From the NCBI GenBank assembly GCA_003833135.1, contig QZLH01000942.1, positions 1,695-26,706 on the forward strand: a DNA stretch of 25,012 nt, given 5' to 3'. Under the pieces are notes generated by a model that had not been told where the DNA came from, did no database searches, and was given only the letters and a program-made list of their open reading frames with translations. The position numbers and the translations under genes were made by a program. Shown one piece after another: positions 17,295-25,012 of the stretch (its first letter is position 1; every line of letters begins with the position of its first letter). This DNA comes from Oehlia diaphana. Taxonomy: Eukaryota; Glomeromycota; Glomeromycetes; Glomerales; Glomeraceae.

Positions 17295-18306
17295 CGCTTA
17301 CAAGAATAAAGACACCTATAAGAAGTTCATACCAGGTGATAAATGAAGGGTGTCTAAAAAAAGGAAACAAATCAGTAACGAACGGTATATATACTAATGA
17401 AAATTAAAGAAAAAGCCAAAACTTACCGCTCACAAGAATAAAGACATCTATAAGAAGTTCCCACCAGGTGATAAATGAAAAGTGTCAAAAAAAAAAGAAA
17501 AACAAATCAGTAATGAACGGTATATATACGAATGGAAATTAAAGAACTTACCACTCTTTATTAATCGGAAAAGGAGAGGGTAATGGAGGTGGTATAACAG
17601 TTGAATCAGTTGAGTAAGAATCATTTTGAGATTCAATATAGCTGAAAATCTTGTTTTGTAACTCATCCCAAGCTTTTAATTTGTAATATATTTTTCTTGA
17701 CATGCAGTCCTAAGTGATCAAGTAGTATATTTCTAATAAAAACACCTACAAGAAGTGATAAATGAAAAGAGTGTCTAAAAAAAAGAAAAACACATCAGTA
17801 ATGAACGGTATAGAAGAACAAATGAAACTAAAGAAAAAGTACGATCAAAACTTACCGCTCACAAGGACAAAGAACCTACAAGAAAATTCCCGTTAGGCAA
17901 TAAAGAAAGAATGCCTAAAAAAAGAAAATTAATTAGTAATGAAATGGTATAGAAGAATGAATAAAACCGAAAAAAAGAGAAAGTTAAAGCCAAAAACAAA
18001 AACAAATAAAGACTTACCATCTACAAAGACTTGCAAGTCGTCCAGCCGAAATATTTCTGAAGCAGGATTGGAAGCTATATCCAAAAAGAAAAAGAAACTT
18101 ACCATTAAAAACATGTGAAATGATTGAAAAAAAGAACAACCAATTAAAGAAACAAACCAAAAAAAAACAATAAAAACGGCTGAAACTTACCATTTACGAA
18201 GCCCAAGGTTAGAAAACCTAAAAGAAAGGAAATTGGTAAGAAATAATACTGTTAAAAAGGAATAACTAAACTATACGTTAATTACCTTTACCAAAAACAA
18301 GCGAAA
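17295..18306 (-). pseudogene. Tandem micro-exon gene array (partly decayed)
   Basis: The minus strand shows a chain of tiny exons bounded by polypyrimidine-AG and G|GTAAGT. They are 18286-18306 (21 nt, VSLVFGK), 18191-18217 (27 nt, FLTLGFVN), about 18103-18117 (HVFN, acceptor lost), 18018-18074 (57 nt, SNPASEIFRLDDLQVFVD), 17856-17875 (20 nt, VLVS), 17427-17447 (21 nt, VFILVS) and 17295-17315 (21 nt, donor GT mutated to AT). Nearly all are phase 1-1 and end in a shared Gly codon. Between them lies a 158-nt exon (17552-17709) with MSRKIYYKLKAWDEL, SQNDSYSTDSTV and PPPLPSPFP, ending KEW-stop if unspliced. Introns of the 17286-17545 and 17733-17995 units are near-copies. The first three intact exons join in one frame; later ones break it. 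No family recognised; repeat-exon secreted effector genes are one analogy. It may be live, alternatively spliced or dying. Confidence 0.5.
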
Positions 18307-18452
18307 CTTAAAGCCGAATCTTTGAGAAGGAAAAAAAATAGATGCGTTAAAAGGAGATGGTGTAACAAATTAGTTTATCTGATCAACTGTAAAATAATGT
18401 ACAGCTTGAACTAGCCAATCGAATTTAATTGTAAACCACGTGATCACAGGGA

Positions 18453-18466
18453 TGCGTTCGAACGCA
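18453..18466. repeat. 14-bp perfect palindrome TGCGTTCGAACGCA
   Basis: A GC-rich palindrome in AT-rich DNA, preceded by CACAGGGA and CACGTGATCAC and followed by GTGCGTTCAAATTT. It could be one end of a CAGGG-type (hAT-like) MITE; I did not find a partner end. Confidence 0.5.
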
Positions 18467-18469
18467 GGT

Positions 18470-19440
18470 GCGTTCAAATTTTAAACCCTTCATAAAAAAT
18501 AAATTGCAAAAAATTGTGCAAAAAAATACATTGCAACAAATATTTAAAAAATAAATATTTGCCAAAATTGCAGGTCTTTAAATAAATAAAAAAACTGCCT
18601 TTGCATCATTTTCAATAATACTGAATAATATTGTAATCATCTTTATTGATATTCCATCTTTTTAATAATTATGCATTGATATTACAAGAAGGTAGCTTGT
18701 TTTAGAAATAATAATAAAAATTCATATAATGCCAATTTTTTTTTTTTTTTACCAAAAAAGAAAAAAAAAGTTATCTTACAAAAAATTAATAAATATGAAC
18801 TCATATTGATTTTATATGATCTTTCTATATTTTTCATTATTAACCACAGTTACACCAATATTTTATATCATGATAAATTTTTTTTTATCACATTGTAACA
18901 GCAATATTTCATTGTTTATAGTTACACCAATATCTTTTATAATGGATAATGATGTAATAGCTTATATTATGGTCTAATGTAATAATGTAAATATTAATAT
19001 TATAAATCTATTTATCATATGACTCATAAAAAATTACTTGTACTACTTACATGAATAAAATTTCTCATGCAAATAGAAGTACTGTAGTACAGTTTGTGCT
19101 ATAATAGAAAACACTCACCTAATTATTATATTTGATTTCTATACCATCCAACTCTACTTTAACTGAATTTGTTCCTTAATGTAATAATGAAGTGAATCCA
19201 GAAATTTAGTATACAAGTTTACTCCTGTAAAGTCAGTATTTATTTGATTAGTTTATTTTAATAATTACGGATATAAAACTGCATTATTATTCATTTCATA
19301 TGCAATGCATTTTCTTTTTAAAAGATTTTATATTTTTATTTAATTAAAGCTAAAAATATTTTATAAAAAAAAAAATAAAAAAAAATAAAACTCTATATTC
19401 TCTATAAAGTAAAAATAATATGCTATCATCATGCTTTTAT
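18470..19440. other. AT-rich gene-free stretch
   Basis: Long A/T runs and short local duplications, e.g. AGTTACACCAATAT followed by TTTATA at about 18848 and 18920. No ORF, TIR pair or RNA gene seen. It contains the 3' flank of the F-box gene, with several AATAAA motifs (minus strand not resolved). Confidence 0.5.
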
Positions 19441-19451
19441 ATCATAGTACA

Positions 19452-20945
19452 TTAAAAATGATAACAAATTTCATTAGAATTAGAATCAAAATCTTTAATT
19501 ACACCATTATTTTTATACCTATTAATCAATTCTACATAATCCTCTCCCATATAAGTCAAATCATTAGTAAGTATGGAAAGTGCAGGTCTTTTTTTCCAAT
19601 TTTCAAAGAAAATTTTCAAACTTTCTAAAGAAAATTTAAAATCATCATAAAACCTAATTTCTTTTAAATTAATTGATGCAGATCTAGTCAATACTTTTAA
19701 TAATTCTTCACCATTTTCTAAAATTTTTTCATTAGTTTCTCCGCCATTACTATCTAATATAACTAATAATAATGATTTCAAATTTTGACAAGTTTTTAAT
19801 AATTTTTCAAATTCATCAAAATGTTTTTTTGATGGTGAAAATGCGATTGATAAATATTCAATTAAAGGACAATTTTCATAAATTTTACGAATAAAATTAA
19901 GAGAACTACCATTAAAATTATCATTAAATTCAAAATCAATAGTATCATAAGGATTGAAGAAAATTTTTTTAAGATTTTTTCCACTATTTTCAATTATACT
20001 AGAAATTACATTTAATTTATTATATTCTATATTAAGAATTTCAAGTTCATTATAAGTTTGAATTTTTAATTGCTTTAATTGTTCTTCAGTAAAATAAAGA
20101 TAATCATCAATTATTAATATTTTTAATTTATAAAACTTTGGAAGTATATTTTGAAATAATGTGCAATCAATACCATCTACATATTGAAAATATACTTTTA
20201 AAAAATTGAGATCATTTGCTTTTTTTTCTAATGCAAGAAATATTTCTTCATAAGGATCTTTTGTAAGATAATGATTTTCAAAATTATCTTTCCATTCAAA
20301 ATATTTTAAATTCTCTTGAATTTCAATTAATTTAACAATTCCATCATTAGGTTTTGGATCTATATTATCAATGATAAGTTTTCGAATGTATCGACAAGAA
20401 CGTGATATTCCATAAAAATATGATGAATCAATAGATGTATCACATCTTAATTCACAAAGTGATTCAAGTCGAACCATTGCTTCCGGAAAATAAAATATTT
20501 GATGCTTAATCGATCTCATATCAAAATATTTCAATTCTGAACATTCTTTTATAATGAAAAAATAAAATATTTGTTGTATGTGAAATTGATTATAAGCTAA
20601 ATTTGATCCAATAGAAATTATATTATTTATAATGTTTATATTGATACTTCTACAGAAAGAAAAATAATCGAATAAAAGTGATTGGTTTGTATTTAAAGGT
20701 AATTGAATTTCTTGATTTGTTATAAATTCTTTAATATCATAAAGTAAATAGGAAGCAATAATGGTGAATAAAGAACTTTTATTATTATATTTAATATTGT
20801 TGTAGCACCAAGGATTCCTCCATAAAATTGGTATCACGGTTTCACACCAAAGTCTATTAACCATTAGACATGAAAAGAGAGATTTTGAATCATCTTGTAA
20901 TTCTTCAAATGTTAAGAAAAGAATATCTTTATTAAGTTTTGACAT
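19452..20945 (-). CDS. F-box protein with LRR-like C-terminus (intact, 497 aa)
   Basis: Single exon from ATG at 20945 to TAA at 19452. Residues about 1-48 form an F-box-like motif (LNKDILFLTFEELQDDSKSL, VNRLWCETVIPILWRNPW), the Skp1-binding element of SCF ubiquitin ligases. The pattern Ser-Leu-x-Ser-Cys-Leu-x-Val-Asn-Arg-x-Trp-Cys is that of the expanded F-box family of Glomeromycotina. From about residue 130 to the end, repeated leucine-rich segments with Cys/Asn (ECSELKYFDMRS, LCELRCD, CRYIRKLIIDN, LKILIIDDYLYF, LEILNIEYNKL, CPLIEYLSIAF, CQNLKSLLLVI) suggest irregular LRRs that would bind substrate. The substrate is unknown. No membrane segment or signal peptide. The ORF is undamaged, in contrast to its surroundings. 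Confidence 0.9.
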   Translation of the reverse strand: MSKLNKDILFLTFEELQDDSKSLFSCLMVNRLWCETVIPILWRNPWCYNNIKYNNKSSLFTIIASYLLYDIKEFITNQEIQLPLNTNQSLLFDYFSFCRSININIINNIISIGSNLAYNQFHIQQIFYFFIIKECSELKYFDMRSIKHQIFYFPEAMVRLESLCELRCDTSIDSSYFYGISRSCRYIRKLIIDNIDPKPNDGIVKLIEIQENLKYFEWKDNFENHYLTKDPYEEIFLALEKKANDLNFLKVYFQYVDGIDCTLFQNILPKFYKLKILIIDDYLYFTEEQLKQLKIQTYNELEILNIEYNKLNVISSIIENSGKNLKKIFFNPYDTIDFEFNDNFNGSSLNFIRKIYENCPLIEYLSIAFSPSKKHFDEFEKLLKTCQNLKSLLLVILDSNGGETNEKILENGEELLKVLTRSASINLKEIRFYDDFKFSLESLKIFFENWKKRPALSILTNDLTYMGEDYVELINRYKNNGVIKDFDSNSNEICYHF

Positions 20946-21270
20946 TATTTATCAAACAAACAAAGTTTTTTTTTAAAAAATAAATTTTACGACTGGAATA
21001 TGCAAGCTTTAAATAAAGAAACGAACCCGACAGAATTTAGCCAAATTGAATCAATCTGTGTACGGTGTACCCATAAATGTATTACAACACAAACACTTCG
21101 AAATAGAATTGTAAGAAGATCATCATTTTATTTATTGTGCTCTTCTAAATCATATGCTTCTGCATTCTCACGTGATAAGATCTACATATACTGTCGATAT
21201 TGAAATACAGCAGTAAATCAAAATAATTATATCGACACGAGCTCTCAAATTACGAAAGTGTTACGATTGA

Positions 21271-21582
21271 CCTACACGTATTCATAACAAGTGGATTCTG
21301 CTAGAACGAATCAAAATTATAGTTGCACAAGCTTCCTTACGAAATAATTCAAACCGTAGTAGTACCAATGCTTTTTGTTTCACACATAAAAAGTATCATT
21401 TTATTTTGGGATTTATATTATATGAAATGTCGTATTGCCAACAACTCCGCAGCAATAATTTTATCAAATTACCGAATCAGTTGTTTTATTCTTTTTTCAA
21501 CAACAAAGAGCTAGATCATAATATTGTTATCAAAACAAACAAAAGATTTTTACTGCCTTTGACAATTGGAACAAACACGTAA
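21271..21582 (+). other. Open stretch of 103 codons without ATG
   Basis: Reads NKWILLERIKIIVAQASL, RNNSNRSSTNAFCFTHKKY, FYSFFNNKELDHNIVIKTN and KRFLLPLTIGTNT before a stop. Unrecognised. A second coding-like stretch at 21000-21203 (MQALNKETNPTEFSQIES, then Cys-rich) lies on the same strand. Both may be 5' parts of the broken gene downstream or separate debris. Confidence 0.25.
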
Positions 21583-21934
21583 TCAAAGAAGTCATCTCCA
21601 AACGAAACGGTATCAAATATCAAGTTACATTTAAGGTAAATATATGGACTCTTTCCGCTAATTTTTGATACGAAATTAAAATTTTTCACGGCTGTTCTAT
21701 GCTTCATAACAGCGATTTTAACTAAAAGGTCTTATTAAAGAGTTTTATTTCTCACTCCATAACACATAAAATATTGAAAGAATATTATACCATACACTTT
21801 ATTAGGTGTCTTTGGGGTTTTATTAGGGAAAATAATAAAATATAAAATTTGGAAACAAACTTTTTTTTATCGACTTGTTAAACTAATCACTTTATTTCCT
21901 CTACACTATATTTTACGGCTTCCTACTAAAATTC

Positions 21935-23484
21935 ATGGATCCAAGTCCCAGAAACGATAATACTGACAACAGTACAAACACTTCGACCCCTCCTAAACAC
22001 TTAAACCTTAGACTCTATAAACATAAAGTTTTTTCCCATTACCTTCGAGATTCGTTCAATCGTTCGTACAGGGCGCAAGACTGGTGACATTCGAGGCGTA
22101 TTTGATTCGTACGATTCTCATTTTAACAATGATGATCTACGAACGATCACCCAAAAAGAGTATTCCTCCTCATCAAAAAAACCCAACATTAGTTACGTTA
22201 TTAGCAACTACTTAACATTTGTATTTTCCCTTAACTCAAAAGCGTAGTGGATAAATATTTTTCCCGCTTACGCCAATTACTATTAAATAAAATGACCTCA
22301 ATACACGATCGTATCACCAAACGTGATTCTGGACGACGTCGCACATCGACATATATTAAGTTTTCTTATAAATTTGACGTCATATATCTTGGATTATATA
22401 TTCCTTGTGGGCACGAATAAAGTTGTGGAAATCCTTCAGCATTTGTGTTATCAAACTCACGCTGGAGGTGTAATCACCATGCTAAATATGTTCTAAATCC
22501 TGGAGAAGATAGAAACTCTATACCTTTTGATTACGATATCGAAATTAAATCGACCAAAACAAGTCTGGAGTAACCGTTTGGGTTTGGAATATACGGTTAC
22601 TATCAAGAGATATGATACCAGAAAGAACAACCTTTTCGCTTTTCGAGATGTGGTTAAAAGTAAGTCATATGCTTTTTATAAAGAATATAAGAATCTTAAA
22701 TTCGACATAATACAGTCACAAGCACATATAGAACGATGGAATCATATTTCACGTTTCCATCTCAAACAATTTCCTAATCTTGATTCTTTTGGTCCTTTAA
22801 GTCCTAATCTTATAACGTGCAGTTCTAGATGATCAGATAATTATTAAAAGGATACAACATCTCCCTCAGAAATTTTTTCGTTTTCTTTACTCACCTCTTT
22901 CACCTGTACGAAAAATAGACGTCGCACTTGGCTATGAAATGAACGCCGAAGACGGAAACGTTAAGCTAAAAGAGAAGCCGAAAAAGCTCGTCAAGAAGCA
23001 GGAGCAAATGATCCGTTAGCCATTCAACTTAAATGGGATAGGAGAAAAGCAAAAAAAGCCGAATCTGAAGCTCGAAGAAAGAAAAGAAGTCCGCCAAGGC
23101 ACAGAAAAAACTTCTGAAAGCACAAAGAAAGGCGGAGTTAGCACCTTCCGCATCTAAGTCCAAACAGACCATGAATACCGTTTCAAGGGATGCCCGATTT
23201 TGACATTGTTCATCATCATCAACCTATCGTGAATTTAACACGCAGTCAACCAGGGTACCTTCGTCATCATTCCCTAACACCATTAATGCGTTTTATAAGT
23301 GACGTTTATTCATAAATGCAAGATCGTTTCGAATACTCTTTAAACAAAAAATTAATTGAATTACTGAAATACTTCACCCTAAAGCAAAAATGAAACGTCG
23401 ACTAAACGCAAAAAAAAGAAGAAAATAGCAACGACACCTGACGATGATACAGATATCAATCACGCTCAAGCTTGTGGCGGATAG
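21935..23484 (+). pseudogene. Multiply frameshifted gene with Cys/His patch and basic tail
   Basis: Successive open pieces on one strand, each broken by a frameshift or stop. 21935-22087: MDPSPRNDNTDNSTNTSTPP, LYKHKVFSHYLRDSFNRSY. To 22247: TGRKTGDIRGVFDSYDSHF. About 22434-22550: CGNPSAFVLSNSRWRCNHH and PFDYDIEIK, a possible zinc-binding Cys/His patch. To 22832: VWSNRLGLEYTVTIKRYDT, ERWNHISRFHLKQFPNLDS. To about 23020: DDQIIIKRIQHLPQKFFRF. Then Lys/Arg/Ala-rich helical sequence (AKREAEKARQEAGANDPLA, RRKAKKAESEARRKK). Then MPDFDIVHHHQPIVNLTRSQ. Finally KRKKKKKIATTPDDDTDIN to the stop at 23482. The original protein of roughly 500 residues was basic and probably nuclear or nucleic-acid binding. 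A retroelement ORF1-like or transposon-borne protein is possible; I cannot name the family. Confidence 0.5.
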
Positions 23485-23739
23485 CGTACCGAGAATTTTT
23501 CACTTACCTTCCCCTTTACATAAATAACTTTTTCCTTTAATTAGGACAATAAAATGGTTTATTCTATGACGGCATTTACAGGCAGCATCTTAGATAAAAG
23601 GCAAATACGGAAGATAGTGATTATTGTGTAAAGTTAATCAGAATTTTTGCTTCTTTGCTATTATTTTTTTCTAATACCCTTTCGTGAGTCATCTCAGTGG
23701 CGAAGTTTCACTGGCGATAGCTATTTCTCTTTCTCTTTT

Positions 23740-23884
23740 CCTTTTACGAAGGGTGGTCCCTTTACATGGGGAACACGTCTGTAAACTTATTTTAGTTAGT
23801 TTTTCTTTGTATTTTTTTTTACCTCTAGTTATTCTACACAAAGTTAGTCCAGATTTCACCTTTGAAGAATAAAAAAAAAAAAAG
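23740..23884 (+). other. 3' tail with hairpin and poly-A, retroelement-like
   Basis: GGGTGGTCCCTTTACATGGG GAACACG followed by a T-rich stretch and then GAAGAATAAAAAAAAAAAAA. It resembles the GGGTGGGACCTCCCATAGGG segment of the insertion at 14810-15114. The A-run with AATAAA ends at 23884. It may be the 3'UTR and fossil poly-A tail of the broken gene upstream (21935-23484), implying retroposition. The 255 bases from 23485 to 23739 hold nothing else I recognise. Confidence 0.42.
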
Positions 23885-23957
23885 CTACATATAATGCGCG
23901 ATAAATCCTAAAGTCGAACCCTAAGGATATTTATTGCTCCCGCTCAGGCACTCAGCA

Positions 23958-24195
23958 GGACCCAGAAATATATATACTGTAAAAGGGTCAGGTATGAGTA
24001 TGCGTATTTTTGAGCTAAAAAAATCATGAATATCTTTCCTTTTTTAGATAATTTTGATAATGCCAGTCAGAATTTTATTTCCTATTATAGTAACTGACTA
24101 ACATTATCATAATTCCGGCCCTGAAAAAATGCGTACAGCTCATAGTAAAAAATTTTTTTCATCACCTGACCCCTATATATATATTTCTGGGTCCT
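23958..24195. mobile_element. MITE with GGACCCAGAAATATATATA ends
   Basis: Left end GGACCCAGAAATATATATAC then GGGTCAGGT; right end in reverse AGGACCCAGAAATATATATA then GGGGTCAGGT. 238 bp, flanked by ACTCAGCA (23950-23957) and ACTTAGCA (24196-24203), an 8-bp duplication with one difference, as for hAT-like elements. No ORF inside. Confidence 0.75.
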
Positions 24196-24307
24196 ACTTA
24201 GCAAATTTCAAGATATCAAATTTATCCACTCCAAAAACAGCAGAAAATCAACAAAAACGTAGGGTAAGAACAATTGCGCTTGCTCTCCTTTATGTTCAAG
24301 AAACATA

Positions 24308-24660
24308 ATGAGTATTGACGATATTCAAAATAACCTCCCAAAGGATAAAATTATTCACTTTCTGAGTTCGATCTTTCTACTTTTCCACAAAATTTACAGT
24401 ATTACGTTTAATTCCTAAGCATCCATTTATTCGCGTTCAGAAAATCATATTATCAACCAGGTAGTAATCAATGGAGAAAATATATCATAAAACATAAAAA
24501 AATACAAGAACGGAAAGAATCGATGCAGAAAATGAAAAAAATTTCAAGGTAAGGAAAGACGAGGAGTAATATCAGTTGCAAACAAACGAGATTATACAAG
24601 ATCATACACCTAACGCTTTTCGAGATGATTTTCAGTAACACCCCAAAATTAACTCGCAAT
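24308..24660 (+). pseudogene. Coding-like debris, unrecognised
   Basis: ATG at 24308 opens 36 codons (MSIDDIQNNLPKDKIIHFLS) to a stop at 24416. Another frame continues LSIHLFAFRKSYYQPGSNQ, WRKYIIKHKKIQERKESMQK and then KTRSNISCKQTRLYK. The basic, Gln-rich composition looks like a broken gene. No domain recognised. Confidence 0.25.
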
Positions 24661-24824
24661 TTATTCATTGACTCTTTAAAAAAGAAAAAATAGGATTTTT
24701 AAAAATGTTTTATACGAGGATGACAAGATGGTAAATACCATTTTATTATAAATATAAAAAAAAATTTAACTAATTAAATAATGATTTCGAAATCTTATAG
24801 CTGTTGGACGTTTCAATGTATAGT

Positions 24825-25012
24825 ATCATGTGATTAGTCATCAAATTGTTCCCAGAATTATGATGATCCTGATAATTCTGGTCAAAATTTTGACAATTCA
24901 TCTATATTAAACGATCACCGTAATTTTTTATAGATATGTTTAACAATTAGGCCGTTCAAAATTAATAATTAGTTTAACGTCCTTTCCGGCCAAAAATTTT
25001 GAGGGGGGGGGG
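24825..25012. other. Window end: CATGTG box, palindromes, poly-G edge
   Basis: ATCATGTGATTAGTC (24825) resembles the promoter box of BTB gene 3. CCAGAATTATGATGATCC then TGATAATTCTGG is an imperfect palindrome, and GTCAAAATTTTGAC (24881-24894) is a perfect one. The sequence ends in ten or more G. No gene seen. Confidence 0.4.

Noticed and set aside
17286..17995. CRISPR-like array
   Set aside because: The units are about 130 bp, unevenly spaced and diverged, and contain splice signals; there are no short identical repeats with unique spacers.
17929..18114. 61-codon minus-strand ORF
   Set aside because: It reads through two GTAAGT donors and an intron; only the 57-nt micro-exon part (SNPASEIFRLDDLQVFVD) looks coding.
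23684..23872. 62-codon ORF with hydrophobic segment, possible small membrane protein
   Set aside because: It has no ATG (starts at a non-ATG codon) and its sequence is the hairpin and T-rich 3' tail, so the hydrophobicity comes from T-richness.

Overview
The window looks like nuclear DNA of an arbuscular mycorrhizal fungus of the Rhizophagus type (inferred). It is very AT-rich and has short GT-AG introns. It carries a tandem cluster of BTB-BACK-TLDc genes and an F-box protein of the lineage-specific style that is hugely expanded in Glomeromycotina, packed with small inverted-repeat transposons. I see no bacterial signals (operons, ribosome binding sites), no rRNA or tRNA genes and no CRISPR array.

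Layout. 1-2290: a miniature element at the left edge, a decayed BTB-BACK relic, degraded reverse-strand coding sequence and a hAT-like MITE with a perfect 8-bp target duplication. 2298-15258: the core locus, a tandem array of four BTB-BACK-TLDc genes on the + strand (ATGs at 2424, 7252, 10831, 13239), each with one phase-2 intron after codon 87. Genes 1, 2 and 4 are intact; gene 3 has a one-base frameshift between BACK and TLDc. Relics of at least three further copies lie at 343-716, 4385-5796 and 9604-9735. A foreign 5' fragment of a possible MAP65/Ase1-like gene (4687-5213, minus), bounded by poly-T/poly-A tracts, an N and a poly-C run, sits inside one relic and may be an assembly artefact.

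Transposons shape the cluster. Three MITEs are nested in one another at 5797-6411. A pogo/Tigger-like MITE sits inside the intron of gene 2. Another MITE sits in the gene 2 promoter, next to a mutated CACGTG box. A retroposed-looking segment with a 10-bp target duplication follows gene 4.

15259-19440: a broken NYN-domain (PIN-like RNase) gene whose expected acidic GDGD motif reads GNGN, then a minus-strand series of tandemly repeated micro-exons (mostly 20-27 nt, phase 1-1, near-identical introns, consensus GGTAAGT donors). This is the most unusual structure here and may be a repeat-exon gene in decay. 18470-19440 is AT-rich with no gene seen.

19452-20945 (minus): an intact 497-residue F-box/LRR-like protein. 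21000-25012: multiply frameshifted + strand coding remnants, notably 21935-23484 (a Cys/His patch, basic stretches and a KRKKKKK-like tail), a possible retroelement 3' tail ending in poly-A, another MITE with 8-bp flanking repeats, and a poly-G contig edge.

How the genes may work together: the four paralogues share a near-identical BTB half (dimerisation and Cullin-3 recruitment in known families) and a TLDc half that varies in its C-terminal loops. That fits diversification of a recognition surface on a constant scaffold; this is inference.
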